Positions 1 to 11,063 of a DNA stretch of 64,000 nt are shown here, one piece after another. The translations under genes were made by a program, and so were the position numbers. This stretch comes from Acinetobacter sp. WCHAc010034 (GTDB taxonomy: Bacteria > Pseudomonadota > Gammaproteobacteria > Pseudomonadales > Moraxellaceae): the NCBI RefSeq assembly GCF_001696615.3, contig NZ_CP032279.1, positions 1,736,001 to 1,800,000 on the forward strand, given 5' to 3'. Numbering within the stretch: position 1 is the stretch's first letter; every line of letters starts with the position of its first letter. A model generated the notes under the pieces. It made no database searches, was not told where the DNA came from, and saw only the letters and a program-made list of their open reading frames with translations.

Positions 1-386
1 TGCAGGCGGTGCCGCTGAAGGCCAAGGCCTATAAGATTTTGTGCCTGGACAATGATGAAACCATTCTGGAAGGCATGTCGACCCTGCTGAGCAAATGGGG
101 CTATCAGGTGTTCAAAGCCACCGAACCGGAACAGGCGCTGCAGATGATTCAGCAGGAAAGCATACAAGTCTGGCTGGTCGATCAGCACCTGAATGACGGC
201 AAGGCCGGCCTGGACTTTATTTTGGCCAGCCGCCAGGAAAAAGTGCCGGTGGCGCTAATTACCGCAGACTCCGATCCGGAACTGCCGCAGCGCCTGAAGG
301 AGCTGAATATTGTGCTGCTGAAAAAGCCGCTGAAGCCGGCTTCGCTGCGCTCCTGGCTGTCCGGGCTGAAAATCTCCGGCAGCTAA
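1..386 (+). CDS. Hybrid sensor histidine kinase, C-terminal receiver domain (partial)
   Basis: The reading frame is open to the left edge, so this is only the 3' end of a longer gene. What remains is a CheY-like receiver domain: an acidic DND pocket after the first strand, a likely phospho-acceptor Asp in the stretch LVDQHL, a conserved Thr in LITAD and the Lys of KKPLKP. The wording LCLDNDETILEGM resembles the terminal receiver of the NahK/ErcS'/CrbS (MxtR) family of hybrid kinases. In pseudomonads these control acetate or ethanol use. A GTG at position 9 is not a credible start because the domain begins before it. A strong terminator follows at 413-445. The family assignment is recognition; the input domain lies outside the window. 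Confidence 0.8.
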   Translation, partial: QAVPLKAKAYKILCLDNDETILEGMSTLLSKWGYQVFKATEPEQALQMIQQESIQVWLVDQHLNDGKAGLDFILASRQEKVPVALITADSDPELPQRLKELNIVLLKKPLKPASLRSWLSGLKISGS

Positions 387-412
387 AATCCGGCGCAGAA
401 CGCCTAAAACCC

Positions 413-445
413 GCCCATTTCATTCACATGAAATGGGCTTTTTTT
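413..445 (+). terminator. Rho-independent terminator of the sensor kinase gene
   Basis: An 11-bp perfect stem (413-423 with 428-438) with a TCAC loop is followed by seven T residues on the plus strand. Confidence 0.9.
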
Positions 446-809
446 ATGCCGGGCCAATTGCCGCATTTTTCCAGCTGGCCATTTATTCCGGCGCATAGGC
501 AAAATGCCTCAGAAATAGCGCCATAAGGCGCTGAAGGGTTGGCCAAAAAGATCAAATGCGTTTTGCCTATGGCAAAAGCTGACCATTGTTTAAGTGAACA
601 TTCGTATACTTAGTTACAAATTAAAAAAACATTGTTTTTAATAAAAATAATATGATTAAACCCGCAAGCTATAACTTTAGTCGTATTTTTATTCACCGCC
701 AATTCAGCCTAAAAATAGGCCATGAAACGGTCAGTTTCCCGCCGCTTTAACAGCGCATGCTCCATTTGAGAAGCGAAGCTGATCTGAATGCCTCAACCGG
801 AGTTTGATT
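446..809. other. Intergenic region with nested inverted repeats
   Basis: No gene is evident. The outer arms 494-507 and 558-571 are complementary with one mismatch (core CATAGGCAAAA / TTTTGCCTATG). They enclose a perfect small hairpin, AGCGCC-ATAA-GGCGCT, at 517-532. The rest, to 809, is AT-rich and presumably carries the promoter of the next gene. Confidence 0.6.
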
Positions 810-1577
810 ATGAATATTTATGAAACTGTCCCGCAAGGCGCCAGCAGCACCCAGCAATTTCACCGCGAATACGGCGCCAATGCCCTATTGCCGGATATTG
901 ACTGGACCAGCGCCTTTAAATACAGCAGGCTGAATGACACCCACCTGCAGGCGCTGGACGCCCTGTATCAAAGCGCCGTGCCCCTCGCCCTGCAGGTTTT
1001 TGACGAACTGGAATTTGATGTTTTCGCCCCATCGGCCTATCAGCCGCATGGCCTGGGCCTGTTTGAGCGCTTGGCGCAGCAGGAGGAAAAGCTGCTGAGC
1101 CGCCTGGACGCGGAAGCTCAGAACCTGAGTGAGGCGGCGCGCCATCAAATCTGGAGCATGCTCCTGCGCGGCGGCGCGGTACTGGTGTTCAAGGCATGGC
1201 TGGGCAAAGTCAAAACCGGCCAAGACCAGCTGGATACCTCGCAGTTTGATGAACTGTCGGATCTGCTGTTTATTAAAACCTCGCCTTTTGAACTGGCGGA
1301 GCGCCTGGATATTGACCCCGAATCGGCGCAGGATCATATTTTCCTGATGCACGGCAATGAAGTCTACCTCGACCGCTTCAACAGCCTTGAAACCGCCGCC
1401 CTGTTTGTCGATCTGGGCGTCTATGACGCCGCTTTCCTGAGCCTGCGCGACGACCGCGTGGCGGAATACCTCACCCGCAAAGGCTATGTCACTGCAGAGC
1501 AGATTGATGAGCTGCAGTGCGCCTTGAACCCGCTGTTCTGCACAGACTTAACCCCTAAGCAGGACTGCATCGCCTAA
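810..1577 (+). CDS. Unrecognised cytoplasmic protein, 255 aa
   Basis: I do not recognise this protein. I chose the ATG at 810 because CCGGAG at 797-802 is well placed as a ribosome binding site; a TTG two codons upstream is less likely. The protein is acidic and mostly helical in appearance, with no signal peptide, membrane segment or obvious catalytic motif. A central stretch is rich in Leu, Ala and Gln, and the C-terminus carries two Cys. It sits between a hybrid kinase on the same strand and a convergent response regulator, so it may belong to that signalling locus, but this is inference from position only. A clear terminator follows. Confidence 0.75.
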   Translation: MNIYETVPQGASSTQQFHREYGANALLPDIDWTSAFKYSRLNDTHLQALDALYQSAVPLALQVFDELEFDVFAPSAYQPHGLGLFERLAQQEEKLLSRLDAEAQNLSEAARHQIWSMLLRGGAVLVFKAWLGKVKTGQDQLDTSQFDELSDLLFIKTSPFELAERLDIDPESAQDHIFLMHGNEVYLDRFNSLETAALFVDLGVYDAAFLSLRDDRVAEYLTRKGYVTAEQIDELQCALNPLFCTDLTPKQDCIA

Positions 1578-1601
1578 GCCGCAGAAACAAAACGCATAAA
1601 G

Positions 1602-1626
1602 AAGGCCTCAAATGAGGCCTTTTTTT
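1602..1626 (+). terminator. Terminator after the unknown gene
   Basis: AAGGCCTCA and TGAGGCCTT form a 9-bp stem with a two-base loop, followed by a T run. It lies 25 bases past the stop at 1577 and just before the convergent response regulator ends at 1642. Confidence 0.85.
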
Positions 1627-1641
1627 AACGCTGCGCGCAGC

Positions 1642-2292
1642 TTACATTTTCTTTTCTTCAATATTCAAGGCATTAATCGCCAGCACGGCCTGCGTGCGGT
1701 TCTGCACGCCCAGCTTGCGGAAAATCGCCGTGACATGCGCTTTAATCGTGGCTTCAGAAACATCCAGCTCATAGGCAATCTGCTTGTTCAGCAGGCCTTC
1801 AGCCACCATCATCAATACCCGGAACTGCTGCGGCGTCAGAGACTGAATGCGTTCCGCCAGCGCGGTTTCATCGGCTGCCCGCGGGTCAAAGCTGACATTG
1901 GCCGGCAGATTCGGCGGCAGCCAGATCTCGCCTTCCAGCACCTGGCGGATCGCTTCGCCGATATGGCTCGGATGCGCGGATTTCGGAATATAGCCCATCG
2001 CGCCGTGCGCAATCGCGCGCTGAATAATCGAGGTTTCTTCATGCGCGGAAACCACAATAATCGGCAAGGACGGATACTGCGCGCGCACATGCACCAGTGC
2101 GGAAAAGCCCGATGCGCCCGGCAAGTTTAAATCCAGCAGCACAAGATCCGGTTCCGGGCCATTTTCCAGGCGTTCATAAAACTCATTTACCGCCGCCGTT
2201 TCATTAATCTGGGCTTGCGGCAGGCTGTAGCGGACAGCTTGAATTAAAGCATGGCGGAACAGCGGGTGATCATCAACGATTAATATATTCAT
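1642..2292 (-). CDS. LuxR-family response regulator (ErdR/CrbR/AgmR type)
   Basis: Two-domain regulator of 216 aa. The N-terminal receiver has Asp7-Asp8, the phospho-acceptor Asp54 in LVLLDLNLPG, and Lys in YIPKSA. The C-terminal half is a LuxR/NarL helix-turn-helix containing NKQIAYELDVSEATIKAHV. The true start is the ATG at 2292 (MNILIVDDHP); the longer frame upstream has no receiver homology. The text resembles ErdR/CrbR/AgmR, the partners of CrbS/MxtR- and ErcS-type kinases that activate acetyl-CoA synthetase or ethanol oxidation genes in other gammaproteobacteria. A kinase fragment of that type ends 1.3 kb away on the opposite strand. Pairing with it is likely but inferred. Confidence 0.88.
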   Translation of the reverse strand: MNILIVDDHPLFRHALIQAVRYSLPQAQINETAAVNEFYERLENGPEPDLVLLDLNLPGASGFSALVHVRAQYPSLPIIVVSAHEETSIIQRAIAHGAMGYIPKSAHPSHIGEAIRQVLEGEIWLPPNLPANVSFDPRAADETALAERIQSLTPQQFRVLMMVAEGLLNKQIAYELDVSEATIKAHVTAIFRKLGVQNRTQAVLAINALNIEEKKM

Positions 2293-2668
2293 AAGCAGCG
2301 TGAAAGATCTTGTGCACAGTGGCCCTATTTTAACCACACATGCTGCCTTAAGGATATGCAAGTTATAACTATTTTTTAATTAATCTGCAGCTTTGCAGCA
2401 GAAAATATTGGCTTTCCCTGATTTTCTGCAATTGTTCAATTCAAATCACTTTTTCATATAAATTTTAGCTGCGGATGGAACAAGCTTATCTGCATCTGAG
2501 ATAAATTTAAAATTCAATCAATTAGATACAAGTAGGCATTCAATATTTCACATAATTCCATATAGCTTAAAAACAGATAAGTTCCGGCATTTTGCTTATT
2601 TTACAGCAGCCAGCGCGCTCGGGATTAATACAAGGCATTCCCCTTAACCCATATTTCAGGTTGTAAAA
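2293..2668. other. Divergent AT-rich promoter region
   Basis: The region lies between the divergent response regulator and FMN reductase starts. No ORF or RNA gene is evident. A 9-bp inverted repeat (2398-2406 with 2421-2429, GCAGAAAAT/ATTTTCTGC) is the only structure I notice. Confidence 0.5.
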
Positions 2669-3400
2669 ATGTCTATTTCAAATCAGCAGAAGCCGCTGAA
2701 TATCGTTGCTGTTTCAGGCGGACTTAATCACCCTTCAAAAACCGAAGCGCTGGTGCAGGCCATTATTGACGAGCTGGCTGAAGCCACGCCGGTGCATGTG
2801 CATTTCATCAAATTCAGCGAAATTGGCCCCCTGCTGGGCGGCGCCATTTACCGCAGCCAGCTGCCGCAGCGCGTGCAGGATGACCTGGCCGCGGTTGAAG
2901 CCGCCGATGCCCTGATTGTCGGCACGCCGGTTTACCGCGCGTCATTTACAGGATTATTCAAGCATTTTTTTGACTTTGTGGAGCAGACTGCGCTGGCGGA
3001 TGTGCCGGTGCTGCTGGCCGCTTCCGGCGGCAGCGACCGCCATGCCTTGGTGCTTGAGCATCAGCTGCGCCCGCTGTTCAGCTTTTTTCAGGCGCAGACC
3101 TTGCCGATTGGTGTATATGCCACAGACCGCGACTTCACTCCGGAATACAGCATTCACAGCCAGCTGCTCCGCGACCGCATCACCTTAGCGGTGGCCCGCG
3201 CGCTGCCGATTGTGGAATGGGCGCCGGCCAAAGGCCAGCGTGCGGAAGCCGTGAAAGAGAAATCGCAGCAGGCCAGCCAGAATCTGGGCATCAATAGGCA
3301 GATTGAGCAGGATGAAGTGCTGCCATCGGCTGCGGTGCCAAGCCTGAACGCTGCCGAAGCGCGCCTGCATCACAACAAGCCGAAAAGCCACGTAGCGTAA
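2669..3400 (+). CDS. msuE: NADPH-dependent FMN reductase, MsuE type
   Basis: Flavodoxin-fold reductase that would supply reduced FMN to two-component monooxygenases, as MsuE/SsuE do in sulfonate desulfonation. The N-terminal FMN phosphate loop is SGGLNHPSKTEALV (residues 16-29), followed by GTPVYRASFTGLFKHFFD and ASGGSDRHALVLEHQLRPLF, both typical of the MsuE subfamily. At 243 aa it is longer than the usual ~190 because of a C-terminal Gln/Ala-rich tail of about 50 residues. No sulfonate monooxygenase gene is adjacent, so the physiological partner is unknown. It stands alone between the response regulator promoter and the atp operon terminator. Confidence 0.85.
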   Translation: MSISNQQKPLNIVAVSGGLNHPSKTEALVQAIIDELAEATPVHVHFIKFSEIGPLLGGAIYRSQLPQRVQDDLAAVEAADALIVGTPVYRASFTGLFKHFFDFVEQTALADVPVLLAASGGSDRHALVLEHQLRPLFSFFQAQTLPIGVYATDRDFTPEYSIHSQLLRDRITLAVARALPIVEWAPAKGQRAEAVKEKSQQASQNLGINRQIEQDEVLPSAAVPSLNAAEARLHHNKPKSHVA

Positions 3401-3663
3401 ACCCTGCCGCATCTAAAGGGTGCGGATATGCCGCGGCTGAGCCAGAAGATTGCGGAGCGCATTATTAAACTGAAAGCAGCGTGCTGCCCGTACTGCCGCC
3501 GCCAAATCCGCCTAAGCTTTTATTTAAGCGGATTTCACGAAAGACCATAATAGCCATAACGCAGGCAGCGGCTGTTTTCCCTCAAGGCTCGGCTTGGGGG
3601 ATTTTTTATTGCCCGGATGAAGTGCAAAGCTGCATCAGGCTGCCTTAATCCTGTATTTTTTCT
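3401..3663. other. Intergenic region with a possible 40-codon ORF and weak terminator
   Basis: An ATG at 3428 with AAAGGG seven bases upstream opens a 40-codon frame ending at 3550, encoding a short basic peptide with a CCPYC motif. Coding status is doubtful. A hairpin at 3579-3600 (stem CCCTCAAG with CTTGGGGG, one G-U pair) followed by ATTTTTT to 3607 is a plausible plus-strand terminator. Confidence 0.35.
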
Positions 3664-3693
3664 ATAAAAAAACCGCCCTTTCGGGCGGTTTTT
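3664..3693 (-). terminator. Terminator of the atp operon
   Basis: An 8-bp stem AACCGCCC/GGGCGGTT (3671-3678, 3683-3690) is followed on the minus strand by a seven-T run. A shorter T run on the other side could make it bidirectional. Confidence 0.9.
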
Positions 3694-3710
3694 CAATCTC
3701 GAACCGTCTC

Positions 3711-4130
3711 TTACTGAGCGCGGTTTTTGATTTTGCGGATGGTTTCCAGCTGTGCAGCAGTTTCTGCAAGAGCAGCAAGCGCAGCAGCAGAGTCCAAGTC
3801 GCTCTTTTGATTGGCCAGCAATTGTTCAGCGTGTTTACGCGCTTCAATAATTGCAGCTTCATCCAAGTTTTCTGCACGGACTGCTGTATCAGCAAGAACC
3901 GTAACAACATGCGGCTGAACTTCTAGAACACCACCAGATACATAGATCAACTCTTCTGTACCGTTTTCAAGCAGGACGCGGATTGCGCCCGGCTTGAGTA
4001 AAGTTACCAGCGGCGCGTGGCCAGGCATAATGCCCAGCTCGCCGCCTGCACCTTTAGCAATTAGCATCGTTACCGCGCCAGAGTACAAAGACTCCTGGAC
4101 ACTTACAACATCACACTGCATAGTCGACAT
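3711..4130 (-). CDS. atpC: F1 ATP synthase epsilon subunit
   Basis: Rotor-stalk subunit of F1 that couples gamma and the c-ring and can inhibit ATP hydrolysis through its C-terminal helices. At 139 aa it has the usual length. The N-terminal beta-sandwich contains the family stretch GELGIMPGHAPLVTLLKPG, followed by the two-helix C-terminal domain rich in Ala. It is the last gene of the operon, 26 bases after atpD, and is followed by the operon terminator. Confidence 0.97.
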   Translation of the reverse strand: MSTMQCDVVSVQESLYSGAVTMLIAKGAGGELGIMPGHAPLVTLLKPGAIRVLLENGTEELIYVSGGVLEVQPHVVTVLADTAVRAENLDEAAIIEARKHAEQLLANQKSDLDSAAALAALAETAAQLETIRKIKNRAQ

Positions 4131-4156
4131 GAGAATCTCCTAAATTAGGTAACTAA

Positions 4157-5566
<1,410 letters not shown>

Positions 5567-5577
5567 TCAAAATAATG

Positions 5578-6447
5578 TTAAACGGCAGCGGCACCACCAA
5601 CGATCTCAGAAATTTCCTGAGTAATCGCGGCTTGACGCAGCTTGTTATAAATAAGTTGCAGGCTCTTGATGAGGTCACCCGCGTTATCCGTTGCAGCTTT
5701 CATTGCAACCATACGCGCTGACTGCTCACATGCGATGTTTTCAATCACGCCTTGATACACCACAGACTCGATATAGCGAACCAGCAAGCCATTTAAAAGC
5801 TCTTCAGCTTCAGGCTCGTAGATGTAATCCCAACCGTATTGACGGTTAAGAGTCTTGTCTTCTTCAGCAGCGGCTAAAGGAACAAGCTGTTCGATTTTCT
5901 GATCTTGAGTCATGGCATTGACAAAGCCGTTTGACACGAGATAAATGCGGTCTAACTCGCCTTTATCAAACGCATCCAACATCACCTGTACAGAACCAGT
6001 TAACTGTTCAAGGCTTGGCGCATCGCCGACATTTGTCGTAGCGCCCAGCACTTTACCGCCGTAGTTTTTAAAAAACGAAACCGCTTTTTGACCAATTAAA
6101 GCAAATTGAACTTCAATTGACTGCTCTTGTTGCTGCTGTACGTGTTTTACCACTTTTTTGAACAGGTTAATGTTCAAACCGCCAGCAAGGCCGCGATCCG
6201 AAGACACAATAATATAGCCAACGCGCTTAACCGGGCGTTCAACCATATAACGGTGCTTGTATTCAGGATTCGCTTGTACCAAATGAGCAATTACACGGTG
6301 CATATTTTCGGCATACGGACGGCCTTGAGCCATGCGCTCTTGCGCACGACGCATCTTAGAAGCTGCTACCATTTGCATCGCGCGAGTAATCTTCTGCGTG
6401 CTCTTGATACTAGCTACTTTGGCGCGAATTTCTTTTAAATTTGCCAT
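5578..6447 (-). CDS. atpG: F1 ATP synthase gamma subunit
   Basis: Central shaft of F1, 289 aa. The N-terminal helix has the family pattern [23 protein letters not shown] and the C-terminal helix ends with [23 protein letters not shown]. Together these form the coiled coil that turns within alpha3beta3. The gene lies between atpA (88-base gap) and atpD in the usual order. Confidence 0.97.
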   Translation of the reverse strand: MANLKEIRAKVASIKSTQKITRAMQMVAASKMRRAQERMAQGRPYAENMHRVIAHLVQANPEYKHRYMVERPVKRVGYIIVSSDRGLAGGLNINLFKKVVKHVQQQQEQSIEVQFALIGQKAVSFFKNYGGKVLGATTNVGDAPSLEQLTGSVQVMLDAFDKGELDRIYLVSNGFVNAMTQDQKIEQLVPLAAAEEDKTLNRQYGWDYIYEPEAEELLNGLLVRYIESVVYQGVIENIACEQSARMVAMKAATDNAGDLIKSLQLIYNKLRQAAITQEISEIVGGAAAV

Positions 6448-6535
6448 ACGCTTAACCTAGTATTCGAAAGCCCTTTCGAGCTTTCGAAGGTTGATCCGTG
6501 AACCAAACCAGAACTAAATCCAACTCAGTTGAATC

Positions 6536-8080
6536 TTAGTAAGTTTGAGTCGCTTTAAAGCTTTCAATACCTGCTTTGATTGCAGCTTCGATGTCTTTGT
6601 TGTAATCACCAGTTTCATCGATTTTTTGCATTAACGCAGCATTTTCTGAACGGAAGTAAGCGATCAGCGCAGCATCAAATGCAACGATTTTCTTCACTTC
6701 AACGTCAGCCATGTAGCCTTCGTTAGATGCATAAATTGAAACAGCCTGGTCAGCAATTGAGTAAGGAGCATATTGCTTCTGCTTCATTAACTCAGTTACA
6801 CGCTGGCCATGCTCAAGCTGCTTGCGGGTCGCTTCGTCAAGGTCAGAAGCGAACTGAGCAAACGCTGCCAATTCACGGTATTGCGCCAAAGCAGTACGGA
6901 TACCGCCAGACAATTTTTTGATGATCTTAGTCTGCGCTGAACCACCAACACGGGATACAGAGATACCCGCGTTCACAGCAGGACGGATGCCCGCGTTGAA
7001 CAATGATGTTTCAAGGAAGATCTGACCGTCAGTGATCGAAATTACGTTCGTCGGTACGAATGCAGATACGTCACCCGCTTGAGTTTCAATGATTGGTAAT
7101 GCAGTTAATGAACCAGTTTGGCCTTTAACTTCACCATTCGTGAATTTCTCAACATAGTCAGCAGAAACGCGCGAAGCACGCTCAAGCAGACGGGAGTGAA
7201 GATAGAATACGTCGCCTGGGTATGCTTCACGGCCTGGTGGACGGCGTAATAGCAATGAAATTTGACGGTAAGCAACAGCTTGCTTAGACAAATCATCATA
7301 AATAATTAGTGCGTCTTCACCGCGGTCACGGAAGTATTCACCCATTGTACAGCCAGAGTATGGAGCCAAGTACAACATTGCTGCTGGATCGGCTGCAGCT
7401 GCTGCTACAACAGTGGTATACGCCATAGCGCCAGTTTCTTCTAGCTTGCGTACAACGTTAGCAATAGTCGATTGTTTTTGACCAATAGCTACGTATACGC
7501 ATTTAATGCCGGAATTTTTCTGAGCGATGATCGCATCGATCGCCATCGCTGTTTTACCAGTTTGACGGTCACCGATGATCAGCTCACGCTGGCCGCGGCC
7601 TACAGGGATCATTGTATCTACTGATTTATAACCAGTTTGTACAGGTTGATCCACTGATTGACGCCAAATTACGCCTGGTGCTACTTTTTCAACAGCATCA
7701 GTTAATTTTGCATCAATTGGGCCTTTACCATCAATTGGGTTACCCAAAGCATCTACTACACGGCCTAAAAGTTCTGGACCAACCGGAACTTCTAATACAC
7801 GACCTGTGCAGCGCGCTTTTTGACCTTCTTGAAGGCTTAAGTAGTTACCTAAAACAACGACGCCCACTGAATCCTGTTCTAGGTTCAGTGCCATACCGTA
7901 TAAGCCGCCGTCGAATTCGATCATTTCACCGTACATTGCATCAGCAAGGCCGTGAATACGCACAATACCGTCGGAAACCATAACAATGGTCCCTTCGTTC
8001 TTAGCGGTCGCGCTGGTGTCCAGATCGCCGATACGCTGTTTAATGAGCGCACTGATCTCGGATGGATTCAGTTGTTGCAT
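6536..8080 (-). CDS. atpA: F1 ATP synthase alpha subunit
   Basis: Non-catalytic nucleotide-binding subunit of the F1 head, 514 aa. The start is the ATG at 8080 (MQQLNPSEI), with GAGGT nine bases upstream; the frame extends five codons further without support. Visible motifs are Walker [12 protein letters not shown], the DELSEED-equivalent region and the arginine-finger stretch [12 protein letters not shown]. Spacing to atpH is 44 bases. Confidence 0.98.
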   Translation of the reverse strand: MQQLNPSEISALIKQRIGDLDTSATAKNEGTIVMVSDGIVRIHGLADAMYGEMIEFDGGLYGMALNLEQDSVGVVVLGNYLSLQEGQKARCTGRVLEVPVGPELLGRVVDALGNPIDGKGPIDAKLTDAVEKVAPGVIWRQSVDQPVQTGYKSVDTMIPVGRGQRELIIGDRQTGKTAMAIDAIIAQKNSGIKCVYVAIGQKQSTIANVVRKLEETGAMAYTTVVAAAAADPAAMLYLAPYSGCTMGEYFRDRGEDALIIYDDLSKQAVAYRQISLLLRRPPGREAYPGDVFYLHSRLLERASRVSADYVEKFTNGEVKGQTGSLTALPIIETQAGDVSAFVPTNVISITDGQIFLETSLFNAGIRPAVNAGISVSRVGGSAQTKIIKKLSGGIRTALAQYRELAAFAQFASDLDEATRKQLEHGQRVTELMKQKQYAPYSIADQAVSIYASNEGYMADVEVKKIVAFDAALIAYFRSENAALMQKIDETGDYNKDIEAAIKAGIESFKATQTY

Positions 8081-8124
8081 TGCGCTATACCTCAATCTTT
8101 TTTAAGTTCAGTCTTCATATGCAA

Positions 8125-8661
8125 TTAAGCCAGAAGACGAGTCCGCATTTTTTCAAGCTTGTTAAGCGCAGAATCATCTATCACTTGGTCGCCTGCACGA
8201 ATAACCACGCCAGCAATTAGCTCTGGCTTAACTTCTACAGAAACATTTACCGCTGCTTCGAATTTCTTCTCTAATGCATGCGCAAGCAATTGTTCCTGTA
8301 CAGAAGTCAACGGGAATGCTGATTCAATCACAACATCCACAGTATTGTTATTCTGTGATTTGAGCTGTTCGTATTCTGCAGCGATTTCAGGAAGAAGCGC
8401 CAAACGGCCGTTTTCAGCCAGCAATGTCAAAAAGTTTGACACTGCCTGAGTCTGGTCTTCACCTAAAATTTTCGCAAAAAGACTTACCTGCTCAGCAGGA
8501 GTAAGCTCAGGGCGATTTAAGAAAGCTGAAAATGCTTCGTCTTGCACCGCAGCACTGAGCAATTCAAGCGCTTGTGACCAAGAGTCAGCTGCGCTTTGCT
8601 CAGAAGCGTAAGCAAATGCTGCTTTAGCGTATGGGCGTGCCAACGTCAAGAGTTCAGCCAT
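8125..8661 (-). CDS. atpH: F1 ATP synthase delta subunit
   Basis: Peripheral-stalk subunit (OSCP homologue) linking the b dimer to the alpha subunits, 178 aa. It begins [12 protein letters not shown], the conserved N-terminal helix, and ends with the [22 protein letters not shown] region typical of delta. It lies 12 bases after atpF. Confidence 0.97.
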   Translation of the reverse strand: MAELLTLARPYAKAAFAYASEQSAADSWSQALELLSAAVQDEAFSAFLNRPELTPAEQVSLFAKILGEDQTQAVSNFLTLLAENGRLALLPEIAAEYEQLKSQNNNTVDVVIESAFPLTSVQEQLLAHALEKKFEAAVNVSVEVKPELIAGVVIRAGDQVIDDSALNKLEKMRTRLLA

Positions 8662-8673
8662 AATCCGCCTCTC

Positions 8674-9144
8674 TTAAAGTTTAGCAGCCAGCTGAGTCAG
8701 CATGGCATTGTGAGCTTCTGCGTCAACTTGCTGGCTAAGAATTTTCTCAGCGCCAGTCACTGCCAGGGCAGCCACTTGTTGACGTAATTCTTCGCGGGCA
8801 GCATTGATTTCAGTATCAACAGCTTCTTTCGCCTGTTGACGGATGCGCTCACCTTCAGCAGATGCCTGAGTGCGCGCTTCTTCTACCAATTGCGCACCGC
8901 GACGGTTCGCTTGTTCGATCAATTGAGCCGCTTGCGCTTTCGCCGCGTCCAATTCAGCTTTCACTTGAGCCTGCGCATCCGCTAGGTCAGCTTTGGCTTT
9001 TTCAGCAGCATTTAAGCCATCAGCGATTTTACGCTGACGCTCACTAATCGCATTGATTAGTGGTGGCCATACAAACTTCATGCAGAATGCGACAAACACC
9101 GCAAATGCAATCGCTTGGCCAATCAATGTGAGGTTGATATTCAT
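8674..9144 (-). CDS. atpF: F0 ATP synthase b subunit
   Basis: Membrane-anchored stator subunit, 156 aa. The N-terminal hydrophobic segment (about residues 5-25, [21 protein letters not shown]) is followed by a long charged Ala/Glu/Lys helix with heptad character that forms the dimeric coiled coil. It sits between atpE and atpH in canonical order. Confidence 0.97.
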   Translation of the reverse strand: MNINLTLIGQAIAFAVFVAFCMKFVWPPLINAISERQRKIADGLNAAEKAKADLADAQAQVKAELDAAKAQAAQLIEQANRRGAQLVEEARTQASAEGERIRQQAKEAVDTEINAAREELRQQVAALAVTGAEKILSQQVDAEAHNAMLTQLAAKL

Positions 9145-9182
9145 TGCTATTCCTCAATAGTTTAATTTAGGAATTAAGCTGA

Positions 9183-9461
<279 letters not shown>

Positions 9462-9513
9462 TTAAATTAAAAAATTATGAGCCCAACCGCCCATCGGCAG
9501 TTAGGCAATACTA

Positions 9514-10392
<879 letters not shown>

Positions 10393-10494
10393 TCACACCT
10401 GGTCAATGTCAAAAAACTAAATGGAACTTACGAATATCGCGTGCTGCCTGATATCTCGCCGGTTCCTGAAAAAACTTTTCAATTTCCGCTGCGC

Positions 10495-10893
10495 TTAAAC
10501 CCGCTTCTGTAGACGTGACGCCCAAAATGGAGCGACCCACGTCATGGCCTGAACGAGGATAAAGCCGCAAAACAATGCCGCCGGTGACAGAGGCTTGACA
10601 TTGCTTAAAATTAAAATGAATCCAACAATCACTATTGCAAACTTGCCCATCATGCCACGATACATATTGGCCAGCACCTGCTTGGTGGCCCGGGCGCCAG
10701 CGGCCCGGAATGACTGCCATGTAAAATAGCAGTTTGCCAGCCAGCATACCAGCGCACCCAAGGCTGCGCTCAATGCGGCGGCTGCGTCCTTCAGGACCCA
10801 TCCAATCAAGGCTGAAACAGGAATCATTAATGCTTGCAAGATGATCAAAGCTTTCGCTAATCGTCGATCAATCAAGCGACTAGTTCGGCTCAT
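10495..10893 (-). CDS. atpI: ATP synthase protein I
   Basis: Small membrane protein of 132 aa with four hydrophobic segments, thought to assist c-ring assembly. First gene of the atp operon, 105 bases before atpB. The assignment rests on position and topology more than on sequence, since AtpI proteins diverge strongly. A good promoter lies upstream at 10957-10985. Confidence 0.85.
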   Translation of the reverse strand: MSRTSRLIDRRLAKALIILQALMIPVSALIGWVLKDAAAALSAALGALVCWLANCYFTWQSFRAAGARATKQVLANMYRGMMGKFAIVIVGFILILSNVKPLSPAALFCGFILVQAMTWVAPFWASRLQKRV

Positions 10894-10956
10894 TTTTGTA
10901 CACTCACAGCAATTATGCTTGACAAGTTTAGCTGATGATTATTTTTAATCGCAGGC

Positions 10957-10985
10957 ATTATAGAGTTACACCCCTGAACATGCAA
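10957..10985 (-). promoter_or_regulatory. Sigma70-type promoter of the atp operon
   Basis: On the minus strand the -35 is TTGCAT (10980-10985), the spacer is 17 bases and the -10 is a perfect TATAAT (10957-10962). The predicted start near 10950 gives an untranslated leader of about 57 bases before atpI. Confidence 0.8.
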
Positions 10986-10991
10986 TCTTTT

Positions 10992-11014
10992 CCCGACCTA
11001 AGTCGGGTTTTTTT
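10992..11014 (+). terminator. Plus-strand terminator with no annotated plus-strand gene
   Basis: CCCGAC-CTAA-GTCGGG is followed by seven T residues on the plus strand. Both flanking genes (znuA and atpI) are on the minus strand, where the hairpin is followed by AAAAGA rather than U. It therefore appears to end a plus-strand transcript. A perfect TTGACA at 10919-10924 could start one. Confidence 0.7.
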
Positions 11015-11063
11015 CAATGATTAAAGCGCTTTTAAACGCCGCAGCCGCTGCTTATTTTTTGCA

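Noticed and set aside
885..1352. 155-aa ORF on the minus strand inside the unknown gene
   Set aside because: Shadow of the plus-strand gene; that one has a good ribosome site and terminator, and the shadow is Arg/Gln-rich.
10409..10801. 130-aa minus-strand ORF overlapping atpI
   Set aside because: Out-of-frame shadow of atpI, which fits by position and topology.
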